From: Phaeobacter sp.
GTDB taxonomy: Bacteria; Pseudomonadota; Alphaproteobacteria; Rhodobacterales; Rhodobacteraceae
Assembly: GCF_022825805.1 (NCBI RefSeq)
Contig: NZ_JAJDWC010000120.1
Coordinates: 1 to 43,579 of the forward strand
DNA: 43,579 nt
Direction of reading: 5' to 3'
The first letter of the stretch is position 1. Each line of letters opens with the position of its first letter. Position numbers and translations under genes: made by a program. Shown piece after piece: positions 27,629-36,403 of this stretch. The notes beneath the pieces are model-generated. The model was given only the letters and a program-made list of their open reading frames with translations, ran no database searches and was not told where the DNA came from.

Positions 27629-28939
27629 TCAGATCCCCAGCTTGTCGCGCAGGGAAAACCACGTCATCGCCAGCACAAGGAGCGGACTGCGCAGGGCGCT
27701 GCCACCGGGAAAGGCGGGGGCGGGCACCCGGGCCAATGTGTCAAATCCGTCCCCATCGCCCTCCACCGCGAGGGCCATCAATTGGCCTGCATGGGTGGCT
27801 GTGCCAACACCATGGCCGGAATAGCCTGAGGCGGTCAGGATATTGGGGGCCAGCCGGGCCAGATAAGGCATCCGCTTCATCGTGATGCCAAGGGTGCCCC
27901 CCCAGGCGTAGTCGATCTTCACATCCTGCAGATGGGGAAAAATCTGCCGCATAGGCTTGCGCACGGTGGCGGCAATATCCGTTGGAAAGTGGTAGCCGTA
28001 GCTCTCACCGCCGCCGAACAGCAGCCGCTTGTCCTGGCTCAGCCGGAAGTAGTTGACCACGAATTTGCTGTCCGCCACGGCCACATCCCGTGTCAGCACC
28101 CGTTCCGCGTCGTCGCCCAGGGGCTCTGTGGCGATGATGAAATTGTTGATCGGCATCACCCGCGCCGCCACCTGCCGGTTCAGACCACCCAGGTAGCCGT
28201 TGCAGGCGAGGATCAGATGATCGGCACGCACTTGGCCCTGCGCGGTTTTGATCCGCAGCTTCGGTCCGTCTTCGATGGCGACGACTTCGCTGGTTTCATG
28301 GATCTCCGCGCCTGCTGCATTGGCCGCGCGCGCGAGGCTGAGCGCGTAGTTCAATGGGTGCAGATGGGCGGCGCCGTGATCCAGAAACCCGCCCACATAA
28401 TCGGGAGAGGGGCACAGCGCATGGCAGGCCTCAGCATCAAGCCGTTCAATCTGGTCATAGCCATAGCGCTCTTCCAGGCGGCTGGCATACTCATGCAGAT
28501 CCGCCGTATCCGCAGCGCTGGAGGCGGTCCAGGCGACGCCGGGCTTCAGCTGGCAATCCTGCCCGTGGCGCGCGATGAGCGCGCGGACCAGATCCTTGGC
28601 CGCTTCGCCCATCTGCCAGAGTTTGGCGGCCTCTGCATGGCCCATCAGAGATTCGAGCCCGTCTTGATCCATGCGCTGGCCGCTGCCCAGTTGGCCGCCA
28701 TTGCGCCCGGAGGCGCCAAAACCGACGCGGTTGGCCTCCAGCAACACCACGGAACGACCACGTTCGGCCAGATGGAGCGCCGCCGACAGGCCGGTGTACC
28801 CGCCACCCACGATGCAGACATCGGCTGTGACTTCTGCGTTCAGCGAGGCAAACCGGGGCAGGGGCGTGGCGGTGGCCGCATACCAGCTGTTGGGATAATC
28901 CCCCTTCTTGTCGTTGGCGTACAACAGGTTCAATGCCAT
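27629..28939 (-). CDS. FAD-dependent oxidoreductase, gamma-glutamylputrescine oxidase (PuuB)-like
   Basis: A 436-residue DAO-family flavoprotein. NSWYAATATPLPRFASLNAE, then the FAD motif VCIVGGGYTGLSAALHLAE (residues 42-60) and GFGASGRNGGQLGSGQRMDQ, closely resembling PuuB/OrdL. The C-terminus has YAWGGTLGITMKRMPYLARL and TASGYSGHGVGTATHAGQLM. PuuB oxidises gamma-glutamylputrescine to the aldehyde, releasing ammonia and peroxide. ATG 28939 has a GGAGGG. It follows two glutamine-synthetase-like genes, supporting that role; exact substrate is inferred. Confidence 0.85.
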   Translation of the reverse strand: MALNLLYANDKKGDYPNSWYAATATPLPRFASLNAEVTADVCIVGGGYTGLSAALHLAERGRSVVLLEANRVGFGASGRNGGQLGSGQRMDQDGLESLMGHAEAAKLWQMGEAAKDLVRALIARHGQDCQLKPGVAWTASSAADTADLHEYASRLEERYGYDQIERLDAEACHALCPSPDYVGGFLDHGAAHLHPLNYALSLARAANAAGAEIHETSEVVAIEDGPKLRIKTAQGQVRADHLILACNGYLGGLNRQVAARVMPINNFIIATEPLGDDAERVLTRDVAVADSKFVVNYFRLSQDKRLLFGGGESYGYHFPTDIAATVRKPMRQIFPHLQDVKIDYAWGGTLGITMKRMPYLARLAPNILTASGYSGHGVGTATHAGQLMALAVEGDGDGFDTLARVPAPAFPGGSALRSPLLVLAMTWFSLRDKLGI

Positions 28940-29160
28940 CTGGTCCCTCCTTCGTCCCCCGCCCAGCGGGTTCAAATCGCAGCCTGTCACCGGCGGGGGG
29001 CGCTGCTGCTTGTCATCTTTCCAAAAATACTCATCTGCGCATCGCAGGCCGCCTGCGCCACATCAGAAGGAGGCAGGCGGCTGCACTGCAAGGGGGCAAA
29101 CCGGATCAGACGGCTTCAGGCCAGACGGCCAAAGGCCCGATCAGATCAGACCCTGCCGCG

Positions 29161-30519
29161 TCAGACATTGAGCAGCAGATGCTCGCGCTCCCAAGGGGAG
29201 ATCACTTGCAGGAACTCCTCATATTCGGCGCGTTTGACGCAGCTGTAGACACGGGCAAATTCTGGCCCCAGAACCTCATGCAGGGCTTCGGCCTGTTCAA
29301 ACAGATCCAACGCCTGGCCCATCACCTGCGGGATGTCGCCCTCGCCTTCATAGGCATCGCCTTTGAATTGTCGGGTGGGGCGCTGTTCTTCGATCAGACC
29401 GAGGTAGCCACAGGCCAGGGACACAGCGATCCCCAGGTATGGGTTGCAGTCCATACCGGCGATGCGGTTCTCCACCCGCCGCGCTTCGGGGCTGGACAGC
29501 GGGATGCGAATGCCCGTGGTGCGGTTGTCGCGGGCCCATTCCAGGTTGATGGGCGCGGCGTGGTCTTTCACATAGCGGCGGTAGGAATTCACATAAGGCG
29601 CCATCACCGCAAGCCCTGCGGGCAGGTGGTATTGCAGACCGGCAATGAAGTGATAAAACGCGTCCGTTTCACCGCCCTGTGGCCCGGAGAAGATGTTGTC
29701 GCCGGTTTCCATGTCGATGATCGAGTGATGGATGTGCATGGCAGAGCCGGGTTCATCCGCGATCGGTTTTGCCATGAAGGTGGCAAAGCAATCATGGCGC
29801 AGCGCCGCTTCGCGGATCAGCCGTTTGAAATAGAACACTTCATCCGCCAGCTTCACCGGGTTGCCGTGGCGCAGGTTGATTTCCAACTGGCCAGCGCCGC
29901 CTTCTTGGGTGATGCCGTCGATTTCAAATCCTTGCGCTTCGGCGAAATCATAGATGTCGTCGATGACGGGGCCAAATTCATCCACCGCAGTCATGGAATA
30001 GGCCTGCCGCGCGGCCGCCGGACGGCCGGAGCGGCCCATCATAGGCTCGATGTCGCGCGCGGGATCGACGTTGCGGGCAACCAGAAAGAACTCCATCTCC
30101 GGGGCCACGATCGGCTTCCAGCCCTTGGCTTCATAGAGCCCGACCACACGTTTGAGCACATTTCGCGGGCTGAAGGGCACAGGTTTGTCGTCGCGGTCAT
30201 AAGCGTCGTGGATCACCTGCAGCGTCCAGTCCCCAGTCCAGGGCGCGGCGGTTGCGGTGGACATGTCCGGTTTGAGGGTCATGTCCTTTTCGATCCAGCC
30301 GTCTTCATCGGCAGCTTCGGCCCAATCCCCGGTGATGGTCTGATAGAAAATGCTGTCAGGCAGATGGAAGAAATCCTGTTTGGCAAATTTCGATGCTGGC
30401 ACGGCCTTCCCGCGGGCAATGCCCGGGAGGTCCGAGATAACGCATTCAACCTCGTCGAGACGACGGCCCTCCAGATAGGTTTTGACGGCTTCGGGAAGGG
30501 TGTCGAGCCAAGCTGACAT
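29161..30519 (-). CDS. Glutamine-synthetase-like ligase (PuuA-type)
   Basis: A 452-residue protein with the GS fold. Metal ligands: Glu141 and Glu143 in APEMEFFLV, Glu205 and Glu212 in QEGGAGQLEINLRHG, His261 in GSAMHIHHS; nucleotide/substrate block EWARDNRTTGIRIP and ARRVENRIAG. It is shorter at the N-terminus than true GlnA and resembles gamma-glutamylpolyamine synthetases, which join glutamate to putrescine using ATP. Its start overlaps the GATase stop by one base (TAATG), so the two are translationally coupled. Upstream of the PuuB-like oxidase by 221 bp. Confidence 0.87.
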   Translation of the reverse strand: MSAWLDTLPEAVKTYLEGRRLDEVECVISDLPGIARGKAVPASKFAKQDFFHLPDSIFYQTITGDWAEAADEDGWIEKDMTLKPDMSTATAAPWTGDWTLQVIHDAYDRDDKPVPFSPRNVLKRVVGLYEAKGWKPIVAPEMEFFLVARNVDPARDIEPMMGRSGRPAAARQAYSMTAVDEFGPVIDDIYDFAEAQGFEIDGITQEGGAGQLEINLRHGNPVKLADEVFYFKRLIREAALRHDCFATFMAKPIADEPGSAMHIHHSIIDMETGDNIFSGPQGGETDAFYHFIAGLQYHLPAGLAVMAPYVNSYRRYVKDHAAPINLEWARDNRTTGIRIPLSSPEARRVENRIAGMDCNPYLGIAVSLACGYLGLIEEQRPTRQFKGDAYEGEGDIPQVMGQALDLFEQAEALHEVLGPEFARVYSCVKRAEYEEFLQVISPWEREHLLLNV

Positions 30520-31199
30520 TAGGTCCTCTCTTTCAGGAAAAAGGCATTGAGGAAGGTTGCAATTTCATCCGATTGGATGGGGAGATCGAGTTGTGCCTTC
30601 GCGGCATCCAGCAGGGGATCGGGCACGACACCACGGCCGCGGCTGTCGATCAGCCCATCCACAAAGCTGCTGGTGAATTCTGGGTGCGGCTGGGCGGTCC
30701 AGATGTGATCGCCATAGGCCAAGATGCCATTGGCGCAATGATCATTGCCTGCCAGCACGCGCGCCTCTTCGGGCAGGCGCACCACCTGATCCTGATGCCA
30801 GGCATTGAGCCGCAGGGGTTTGCCGGCCTGTTCATAGGTGACGGGGCCAACAGCCCAACCGCCTGCGAATTTCTCGACCCTGCCGCCAAGGGCCTGGGCG
30901 ATGATCTGGTGGCCAAAACAGATGCCAACCAGCGGCAGTTTGCGGGCATGGATCTGCTGGATCAGCGTCTCAAGCGGTGGGATCCAGTCGTGGTCTTCAT
31001 AGGCGCCATGTTTGGATCCGGTGATCAGCCAGCCATCCGCAGCCTCGGGGCCGGTGGGGAATTGGTTGTCCACAACGGCGAAGGTTTCAAACTCGAAACC
31101 ACCATCGGCGAGCAATCTGCGGAACATGTCGTCATAGTTCCCAGCGCTGTCGATGAGAGTGTCAGGCGCATGGCCGGTTTGCAGGATGCCGATTTTCAT
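30519..31199 (-). CDS. Class I glutamine amidotransferase (GATase1)
   Basis: A 226-residue stand-alone class I GATase with the nucleophile Cys94 in VGICFGHQ and the His172/Glu174 pair in AQPHPEF. Such proteins remove or transfer the amide of glutamine, or hydrolyse gamma-glutamyl bonds. Set between two GS-like genes and coupled to the first, it could serve as the gamma-glutamyl hydrolase of a putrescine-type pathway in place of PuuD; this is inference. It ends TAATG-coupled to the downstream ligase. Confidence 0.85.
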   Translation of the reverse strand: MKIGILQTGHAPDTLIDSAGNYDDMFRRLLADGGFEFETFAVVDNQFPTGPEAADGWLITGSKHGAYEDHDWIPPLETLIQQIHARKLPLVGICFGHQIIAQALGGRVEKFAGGWAVGPVTYEQAGKPLRLNAWHQDQVVRLPEEARVLAGNDHCANGILAYGDHIWTAQPHPEFTSSFVDGLIDSRGRGVVPDPLLDAAKAQLDLPIQSDEIATFLNAFFLKERT

Positions 31200-31305
31200 G
31201 GTTCACCAAATTTGATCAAATTGAGCCTAGCGGAGCACAATGCGCCAAACAAGGGGCCGCTTTGCGCGCCGCGGTCTCGCCCCGGTTGGGACAGAGACTG
31301 CTGGC

Positions 31306-32625
31306 TCATACCGCCTCCAGCCAAGAGAGCCAATGTGTCTGCGCGGGGCGGTCTGCGAAACCGGCAATTTCCTGTCGTTTGGTCATCACAAGGTTGCGGA
31401 TGATCCGGTCTGGAAGGATGCGGGCGATCATCGCGTCTGTGTCGAACAGATCGACGGCGGCCTGCCAGCTGGGGGCGAGTTGGGGCAAGCCCTGGATGTC
31501 GTAGATGTTGCCTTCTGATGGGGCGGGTGGCTGGGCGTTGTCTTCGATGCCGACAAGCGCAGCGCCAAGGACAACAGCGAGCATCAGGTAGGGGTTGATG
31601 TCACCACCTGCCACGCGATGCTCGATGCGCCGGGCTTTGGGGCTGCCGCCAGGGATGCGAATGGCGGCAGTGCGGTTTTCATAGGCCCAGGCGGCGTCGA
31701 CCGGCGCATGGGCGCCAGGCACCAGACGGTCATAGGAATTGGCGTGCGGGGCAAATATCAACGTGCTGGCGGGCATCGCAGCGAGACAGCCCGCCACAGC
31801 ATTCAGCAACAGATCAGAGCCCCGTTCGGTGCCGTCATCAAAGATATTGTTGCCATCCGTGTCGACAACCGAGAAATGCACATGCATGCCATTGCCCGCT
31901 TCTTCAGCGTAGGGTTTCGCCATGAAGGTGGCTGCAAACCCATGTTTGCGGGCGAGACCCCGAACCAGCGATTTGAACAGCCAGGCGTCATCGGCAGCGC
32001 GCAGGGCGTTTTGGTGATTGAGGTTGATTTCAAACTGGCCCAGCCCGGCCTCGGAAATCGCGGATTGCGCAGGAATGCCCATTGCCGCCGCGCCCTCATA
32101 GAGATCGGAGAAAAACGCATCAAAAGCGTCCAGCTCGGCAACCGACAGGACCGATTGCTGATCCAGCGGGCGGCCAGTGCGCGGATCGGGGGGCGGGGCT
32201 GGTTGATCGCCGCTATCATCCAGCAGGCAGAATTCCATTTCGGTGGCCGCCATCACCTGCCAGCCGCGTTTTGCATAGCGGGCCAGGATTTCTTCCAGCA
32301 CATGTCTGGGATCCCCCATGAAGGGGCGGCCATCTTCCCAGTACATGCTCATAGGAACCAATGCAGAGGGTGTGGCCAGCCAGGGCATTGGCACTGCGCC
32401 GCGGTCTGTTGGCAGCATCACCCCATCAGCGTCGCCGGTTTCAAACACCAGCGGGTTGTCTTCGACGTCGCGCCCCCAGAGATCAACGTTGAGCGTGGAG
32501 ATCGGCATCCGGGCTGCGCCATCGGCCAATTTGTCAGCAAGTTCCGCAGGCAGGCGTTTGCCGCGCATCTGGCCGTTCACGTCACAGGCGGCAATGCGAA
32601 GTGTGCGCAGATTGGACAGATCCAT
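31306..32625 (-). CDS. Second glutamine-synthetase-like ligase
   Basis: A 439-residue GS-fold protein, clearly paralogous to the one at 29161 but diverged. Metal ligands: Glu129 and Glu131 in ATEMEFCLL, Glu pair in SEAGLGQFEINLNHQN, His in GNGMHVHFS; later YENRTAAIRIPGG and ARRIEHRVAGGDINPYL. The N-terminus (LRIAACDVNGQMRGKRLP) is the shortened beta-grasp seen in gamma-glutamylpolyamine synthetases. It starts the ligase-GATase-ligase-oxidase series. Possibly uses a different amine from the first ligase, or the two form a mixed oligomer; neither can be decided here. Confidence 0.87.
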   Translation of the reverse strand: MDLSNLRTLRIAACDVNGQMRGKRLPAELADKLADGAARMPISTLNVDLWGRDVEDNPLVFETGDADGVMLPTDRGAVPMPWLATPSALVPMSMYWEDGRPFMGDPRHVLEEILARYAKRGWQVMAATEMEFCLLDDSGDQPAPPPDPRTGRPLDQQSVLSVAELDAFDAFFSDLYEGAAAMGIPAQSAISEAGLGQFEINLNHQNALRAADDAWLFKSLVRGLARKHGFAATFMAKPYAEEAGNGMHVHFSVVDTDGNNIFDDGTERGSDLLLNAVAGCLAAMPASTLIFAPHANSYDRLVPGAHAPVDAAWAYENRTAAIRIPGGSPKARRIEHRVAGGDINPYLMLAVVLGAALVGIEDNAQPPAPSEGNIYDIQGLPQLAPSWQAAVDLFDTDAMIARILPDRIIRNLVMTKRQEIAGFADRPAQTHWLSWLEAV

Positions 32626-32781
32626 CGGAGGGCTCCCTTGCTCGTTATCACTGTTCTACTGCAGGTTTTCGCATCCGCAAAGGAAATTTGATCAAAAAAT
32701 TCACAAGTCAGCCACGCGCCTCATCCGTGCGTCAGAAAATTGGACGTTTTTTCAAGCGAGAGCCCAGTGCGGCCAAAGAAA

Positions 32782-32802
32782 AAGGCGCCGGTGAGGCGCC
32801 TT
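32782..32802 (-). terminator. Rho-independent terminator of the ABC transporter operon
   Basis: On the minus strand AAGGCGCC-TCACC-GGCGCC followed by TTTTTCTTT. It lies 34 bp after the last permease gene, separating the transporter from the ligase genes. Confidence 0.88.
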
Positions 32803-32835
32803 GTTCGAAGTTCATTTGATCAAGTCTCGGCAGGA

Positions 32836-33642
32836 TCAGCGGATCAGATTCATCCGCAACCGCATCTTGGCCTTTTTCTCCTGCGGCAGATGAGCGTTCA
32901 GACGCCGGTTTACAAGGCCAAACAGGCCGATCACACAGAGCGTCAGAAGGATGAAGTAGAACGCCAGGATCGGGTAGGGGACAAACGGGTTGAAGGTCTT
33001 ATCCGCGAAGTAGTTCGCATAATAGAGCGCATCGCCCTGTTGCCGCCAGGCGGGGAAGCCGGAGAAAAACACCAGTGTCGTGGCGTGGAACAGGAAAATG
33101 GCCTCATTGGTGTAGGAGGGCCAGGCCAGCCGCATCATGGTGGGCCACATGATCCGACGGAAGCGGCTCCAGCCGGATAGCCCGTAAGCGTCGGCAGCTT
33201 CGATGTCACCTTTGGGGATGGACCGCAGCGCGCCATAGAAGATTTCAGCAGAGTAAGCGGCCGTGTTCAGGATCAGCACGATCAACGCGCCGAGCCATGC
33301 GGCGGAGAACGGATCGAAGATCGGCGACACCGATTTCAGCTGCAGGAACAGGAAATAGGCAAAGAAGAACTGGATGAACAGCGGTGAGCCGCGGAACAGG
33401 AAGATGAACCATTCTGCCGATTTGCGAATGGGGGTGGAGCTGGCGTTTTTGCCCAACGCAACCCCGTTGGCGATGACAAACCCGATCAGCACCGCAAGGA
33501 CGCCGAAGTAGACGTTCCAGATCATGCCGGAGCCGATGAGCACGAATTGATCGCACAGGGTAAAGTCAGAGCGCGGCAGCAAGCGTTCGCCATAGCCGAG
33601 TGAGCGCAGCCCATAGTCCTGCAGGGTCTGAAGACAGCTCAT
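32836..33642 (-). CDS. ABC transporter permease, polar amino acid type (HisM-like)
   Basis: A 268-residue inner-membrane permease of the HisMQ family. The N-terminal third has a membrane span (IWNVYFGVLAVLIGFVIANG); ABC-contact EAA-type loop YGALRSIPKGDIEAADAYGL then SGWSRFRRIMWPTMMRLAWP. Its ATG overlaps the upstream permease stop by 4 bp (ATGA). A terminator follows the stop. Substrate is set by the binding protein, probably a basic or polar amino acid or related amine. Confidence 0.92.
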   Translation of the reverse strand: MSCLQTLQDYGLRSLGYGERLLPRSDFTLCDQFVLIGSGMIWNVYFGVLAVLIGFVIANGVALGKNASSTPIRKSAEWFIFLFRGSPLFIQFFFAYFLFLQLKSVSPIFDPFSAAWLGALIVLILNTAAYSAEIFYGALRSIPKGDIEAADAYGLSGWSRFRRIMWPTMMRLAWPSYTNEAIFLFHATTLVFFSGFPAWRQQGDALYYANYFADKTFNPFVPYPILAFYFILLTLCVIGLFGLVNRRLNAHLPQEKKAKMRLRMNLIR

Positions 33643-34520
33643 GCCGCTTTCCTTTGTGCTTCGCCCGCGAGCGTGGCCTGTCCACGGGACAGGCGTTTGC
33701 TGAGGCGTTCAAGCACAACCTCGGAGACTTTGGTGAAGGCGAGATAGAAGACCAGCAGACCGAAGAAATACTGCATCCGCCAATCCCCATGGGGGTAATC
33801 GGTGAAGCGTTCGGTCTTGGAGCCGCCCAGCTCACGGGCCCAATAGACGATGTCTTCGACGCCAAGCAGGAACAGCAGGGGCGTGGCTTTGATCAGCACC
33901 ATCCACAGGTTGGACAGACCCGGCAGCGCATAGGTCCACATCTGCGGCACCAGAATGCGCCAGAACGCTTGCGTATGTGTCATGCCATAGGCTTCGGCGG
34001 TTTCGATCTGCGCGCGTGGCACCGCCCGCATCGCGCCAAACAGCACATTGGCGGCAAAGGCGCCGAATACGATTGCAAAGGTGACCACAGCGAGCGTGAA
34101 GCCATAGATTTCGTGCACCCATTGATCCGCGGTGTTCAGCGGCATTTTGGCCGCGTCACAGACCACAAAGTCATTGCCCTGACGCACCGCTGCCTCCCAA
34201 TCGGGGCATTTGATCCGATGGCGCAGGTATTCGATGCCCTGGTCCAGTGCGATGACAAAAAACAGGAAAAACGCGATATCAGGCACGCCGCGCACAATGG
34301 CGATATAGGCTTTGCCAATCCACGACAGCGGCGCAAACCGCGCCCGAGCCGCCATGGCCCCACCAAATCCGAACAACAGCGCCGTCGGCGCGGTGATCGC
34401 CAGCAACAACAGCACGGTGCCAAAAGAGGTGTAGAAGGCAAAATGCTTGCCAGTTGTCAGATAACAGCTCAGCCACTGGAACGTTTCCAGGCTGGCCGGG
34501 TCAGAGCAATAGGAGAAGAT
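33639..34520 (-). CDS. ABC transporter permease (HisQ-like), apparent ATC start
   Basis: A permease of the HisMQ family with the EAA-type loop FGAMRAVPRAQIETAEAYGM. The first ordinary start in frame is a GTG at 34415 (258 residues), but that lies inside the first membrane span. Reading upstream gives IFSYCSDPASLETFQWLSC and YLTTGKHFAFYTSFGTV, a well-formed N-terminus, and the only plausible initiator is ATC at 34520, preceded by AGAGG with a 6-nt spacer and an in-frame TGA at 34533-34535. Extending to it gives 293 residues. Alternatives are a mutated or misread ATG. Overlaps the next permease by 4 bp. Confidence 0.8.
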   Translation of the reverse strand: MFSYCSDPASLETFQWLSCYLTTGKHFAFYTSFGTVLLLLAITAPTALLFGFGGAMAARARFAPLSWIGKAYIAIVRGVPDIAFFLFFVIALDQGIEYLRHRIKCPDWEAAVRQGNDFVVCDAAKMPLNTADQWVHEIYGFTLAVVTFAIVFGAFAANVLFGAMRAVPRAQIETAEAYGMTHTQAFWRILVPQMWTYALPGLSNLWMVLIKATPLLFLLGVEDIVYWARELGGSKTERFTDYPHGDWRMQYFFGLLVFYLAFTKVSEVVLERLSKRLSRGQATLAGEAQRKAA

Positions 34521-34580
34521 GGCGGGCCTCTTTCAGATCGGGACCGGCAGAGGGGTGCGGTGGCGCAACCGGTCATGGGC

Positions 34581-34605
34581 GAAAGGGGGCCTTGAGCCCC
34601 CTTTC
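34581..34605. other. Intercistronic hairpin between binding protein and permease genes
   Basis: A perfect 10-bp stem (GAAAGGGGGC/GCCCCCTTTC) with a 5-nt loop, 30 bp after the binding-protein stop. No U-tract follows on the minus strand, so it may act as an RNA 3'-end stabiliser or partial terminator that raises binding-protein output over permease, as is known for such operons. Confidence 0.75.
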
Positions 34606-34634
34606 CAGTGTTTTCAAAGGGCTAAGCGTTGGGC

Positions 34635-35342
34635 TTAGAACTTGCCTTCGATTTCCCACTTGTCCAGCAGCGCGTTCAGCGAACCGTCTGCTTTCATGGT
34701 GTCGATTGCTGCGTCGAATTTGGCGCGCAGCTCATCGTCGGACTGGCGGAATGCCATGCCGATGCCGTCGCCCAGGAAAACGTCTTCTGCGATGAACTGC
34801 AGGTCGCTGCCTTCAACGATCGGGATCAGGAAGTCTTTGTCGGCCATAACGGCGTCGACTTCGCCTGCGGTGACCGCTGCGATGGTTTCATCGGGAGTCG
34901 GGAATTCGACCAGGGTCGCGCCGGTGGATGCCACATGTGCGGACTGGATGGTGGAGGCCTGAGCTGAGATCACAGCGGAGCTGACGTCAACATCTGCCAG
35001 TGCGGCATAGGCGGAAGGCGAGGGACGGGTGTAGCCCTGCGTGAAGTTGACCACTTCCTTGCGCTCGTCAGTGATCGACATGCCTGCAATGATGGTGTCG
35101 TAGTTGCCGGACAGTAGGTTCGGAATGATGGAATCCCAATCGTTGGTGACCCATTCGCAGTCCAGTTCAGCACGTTTGCACAGCTCGTCGCCCAGCTCGC
35201 GCTCGAACCCGTCAACTTCGCCTGCATCGTTCAGGAAGTTGTAGGGAGGGTAGGCGCCTTCGGTGCCGAGACGAACGGTGTCCGCCATCGCAAAACCGGC
35301 GGTCAAAGCAAGTGCGGCTGTGCCGAGAAACAGAGATTTCAT
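34635..35342 (-). CDS. Periplasmic polar-amino-acid-type substrate-binding protein
   Basis: A 235-residue binding protein of the HisJ/LAO-like family. Signal peptide MKSLFLGTAALALTAGFAMA with cleavage before DTVRLG. Family blocks: LGTEGAYPPYNFLNDAGEVD, GFERELGDELCKRAELDCEW with a likely disulfide, ISITDERK-type segment SITDERKEVVNFTQGY, and GEVDAVMADK. It delivers a substrate to the two permeases upstream-coded here; a basic amino acid or amine is suggested by family and context. Start at 35342 has GGGAG nine bases before it. Confidence 0.93.
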   Translation of the reverse strand: MKSLFLGTAALALTAGFAMADTVRLGTEGAYPPYNFLNDAGEVDGFERELGDELCKRAELDCEWVTNDWDSIIPNLLSGNYDTIIAGMSITDERKEVVNFTQGYTRPSPSAYAALADVDVSSAVISAQASTIQSAHVASTGATLVEFPTPDETIAAVTAGEVDAVMADKDFLIPIVEGSDLQFIAEDVFLGDGIGMAFRQSDDELRAKFDAAIDTMKADGSLNALLDKWEIEGKF

Positions 35343-35379
35343 AAAAGTAACTCCCATTTTGGTTGGTTCTTGGTTTTCG

Positions 35380-36159
35380 TTATCGTCCGTGATGTGTCGA
35401 TGCAAGGAACCCGCGCAGTCGTTCGGACTGGGTATTGCCAAAGACATCCTCCGGCAGGCCTTGTTCTTCGATCCGACCCTGGTGGAGAAAAACCACATTG
35501 TCGGACACATCTGCGGCCAGATTCATGTCGTGGGTGACAATCATCATGGTCCGGCCTTCTGCTGCGAGGTCTTTGATGACCTTTACCACTTCTTGCTCCA
35601 GCTCCGGGTCCAGCGCAGAGGTCGGCTCGTCAAACAGCAGGGCCTCCGGCTCCATGCAGAGCGCGCGTGCAATTGCGGCCCGCTGTTGTTGACCGCCGGA
35701 GAGCTGGGCGGGGAAGGCATCGCATTTGTCGCCAATGCCGACCTTCGTGAGATATTTGCGGGCGGCGTCCTCGACCTCGCCGGGCTCGCGGCCCAGAACG
35801 GTGACCGGCGCTTCCATGACATTTTCCAAAATCGTCATATGTGCCCAGAGATTAAACTGTTGGAACACCATCGACAGATTTGTGCGGATGCGCAGCACCT
35901 GTTTGGCGTCGGCTGGCCTGCGCGCAAGACCACTGCCTGCCCATTTGATCGGCTCGCCTTTGAACAGGATGTCGCCTTGTTGGCTGTCTTCGAGCAGATT
36001 GCAGCAGCGCAGAAGTGTCGACTTGCCAGAGCCCGACGAGCCGATGAGCGACACCACATCGCCGCGCTTTGCCGCGATATCGACACCTTTGATGACTTCC
36101 AACTCGCCATAGGACTTGTGAAGGTCTTTGATTTCCAAAACAGCGTTTGTGTCAGCCAA
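35380..36159 (-). CDS. ABC transporter ATP-binding protein (HisP-like)
   Basis: A 259-residue ATPase of the polar amino acid uptake family. Walker A GSSGSGKST (residues 40-48), Q-loop VFQQFNLWAHMTILENVM, signature LSGGQQQRAAIARAL, Walker B ALLFDEPTSALD and the switch His in VTHDM. It starts with TTG at 36159; no ATG is near. First gene of the transporter operon (ATPase, binding protein, permease, permease), 37 bp before the binding protein. The 244 bp upstream should hold the promoter. Confidence 0.94.
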   Translation of the reverse strand: MADTNAVLEIKDLHKSYGELEVIKGVDIAAKRGDVVSLIGSSGSGKSTLLRCCNLLEDSQQGDILFKGEPIKWAGSGLARRPADAKQVLRIRTNLSMVFQQFNLWAHMTILENVMEAPVTVLGREPGEVEDAARKYLTKVGIGDKCDAFPAQLSGGQQQRAAIARALCMEPEALLFDEPTSALDPELEQEVVKVIKDLAAEGRTMMIVTHDMNLAADVSDNVVFLHQGRIEEQGLPEDVFGNTQSERLRGFLASTHHGR

Positions 36160-36403
36160 GGTCTCGCCCGTAACTCGTGTTGTTCAACCTGCCCTTATTG
36201 GACCAAAAAAAAGACTGGATGCAACGTGCAAACCGTTTGGGTCGGAACGTAATTCGGCATTTTGACCGGTGAAATGGTCGAAATGATCGGATTTTGGCCG
36301 TCCTGCGGTAGGTCTGACGATGCGGCCTTTTGCTTTGATCCTGGACTGCGGCAGGTGGCTGGGCGAAAGCGGCGCGCAGCCTTCGCGCCAGAGTAGCTGA
36401 GGG

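Noticed and set aside
27932..30516. Two long overlapping plus-strand frames (438 and 527 codons)
   Set aside because: Antisense to the PuuB-like oxidase and GS-like genes, low-complexity His/Arg translation, no family motif.
31618..34595. Plus-strand frames of 357 and 331 codons
   Set aside because: Antisense shadows of the second ligase and the permeases.
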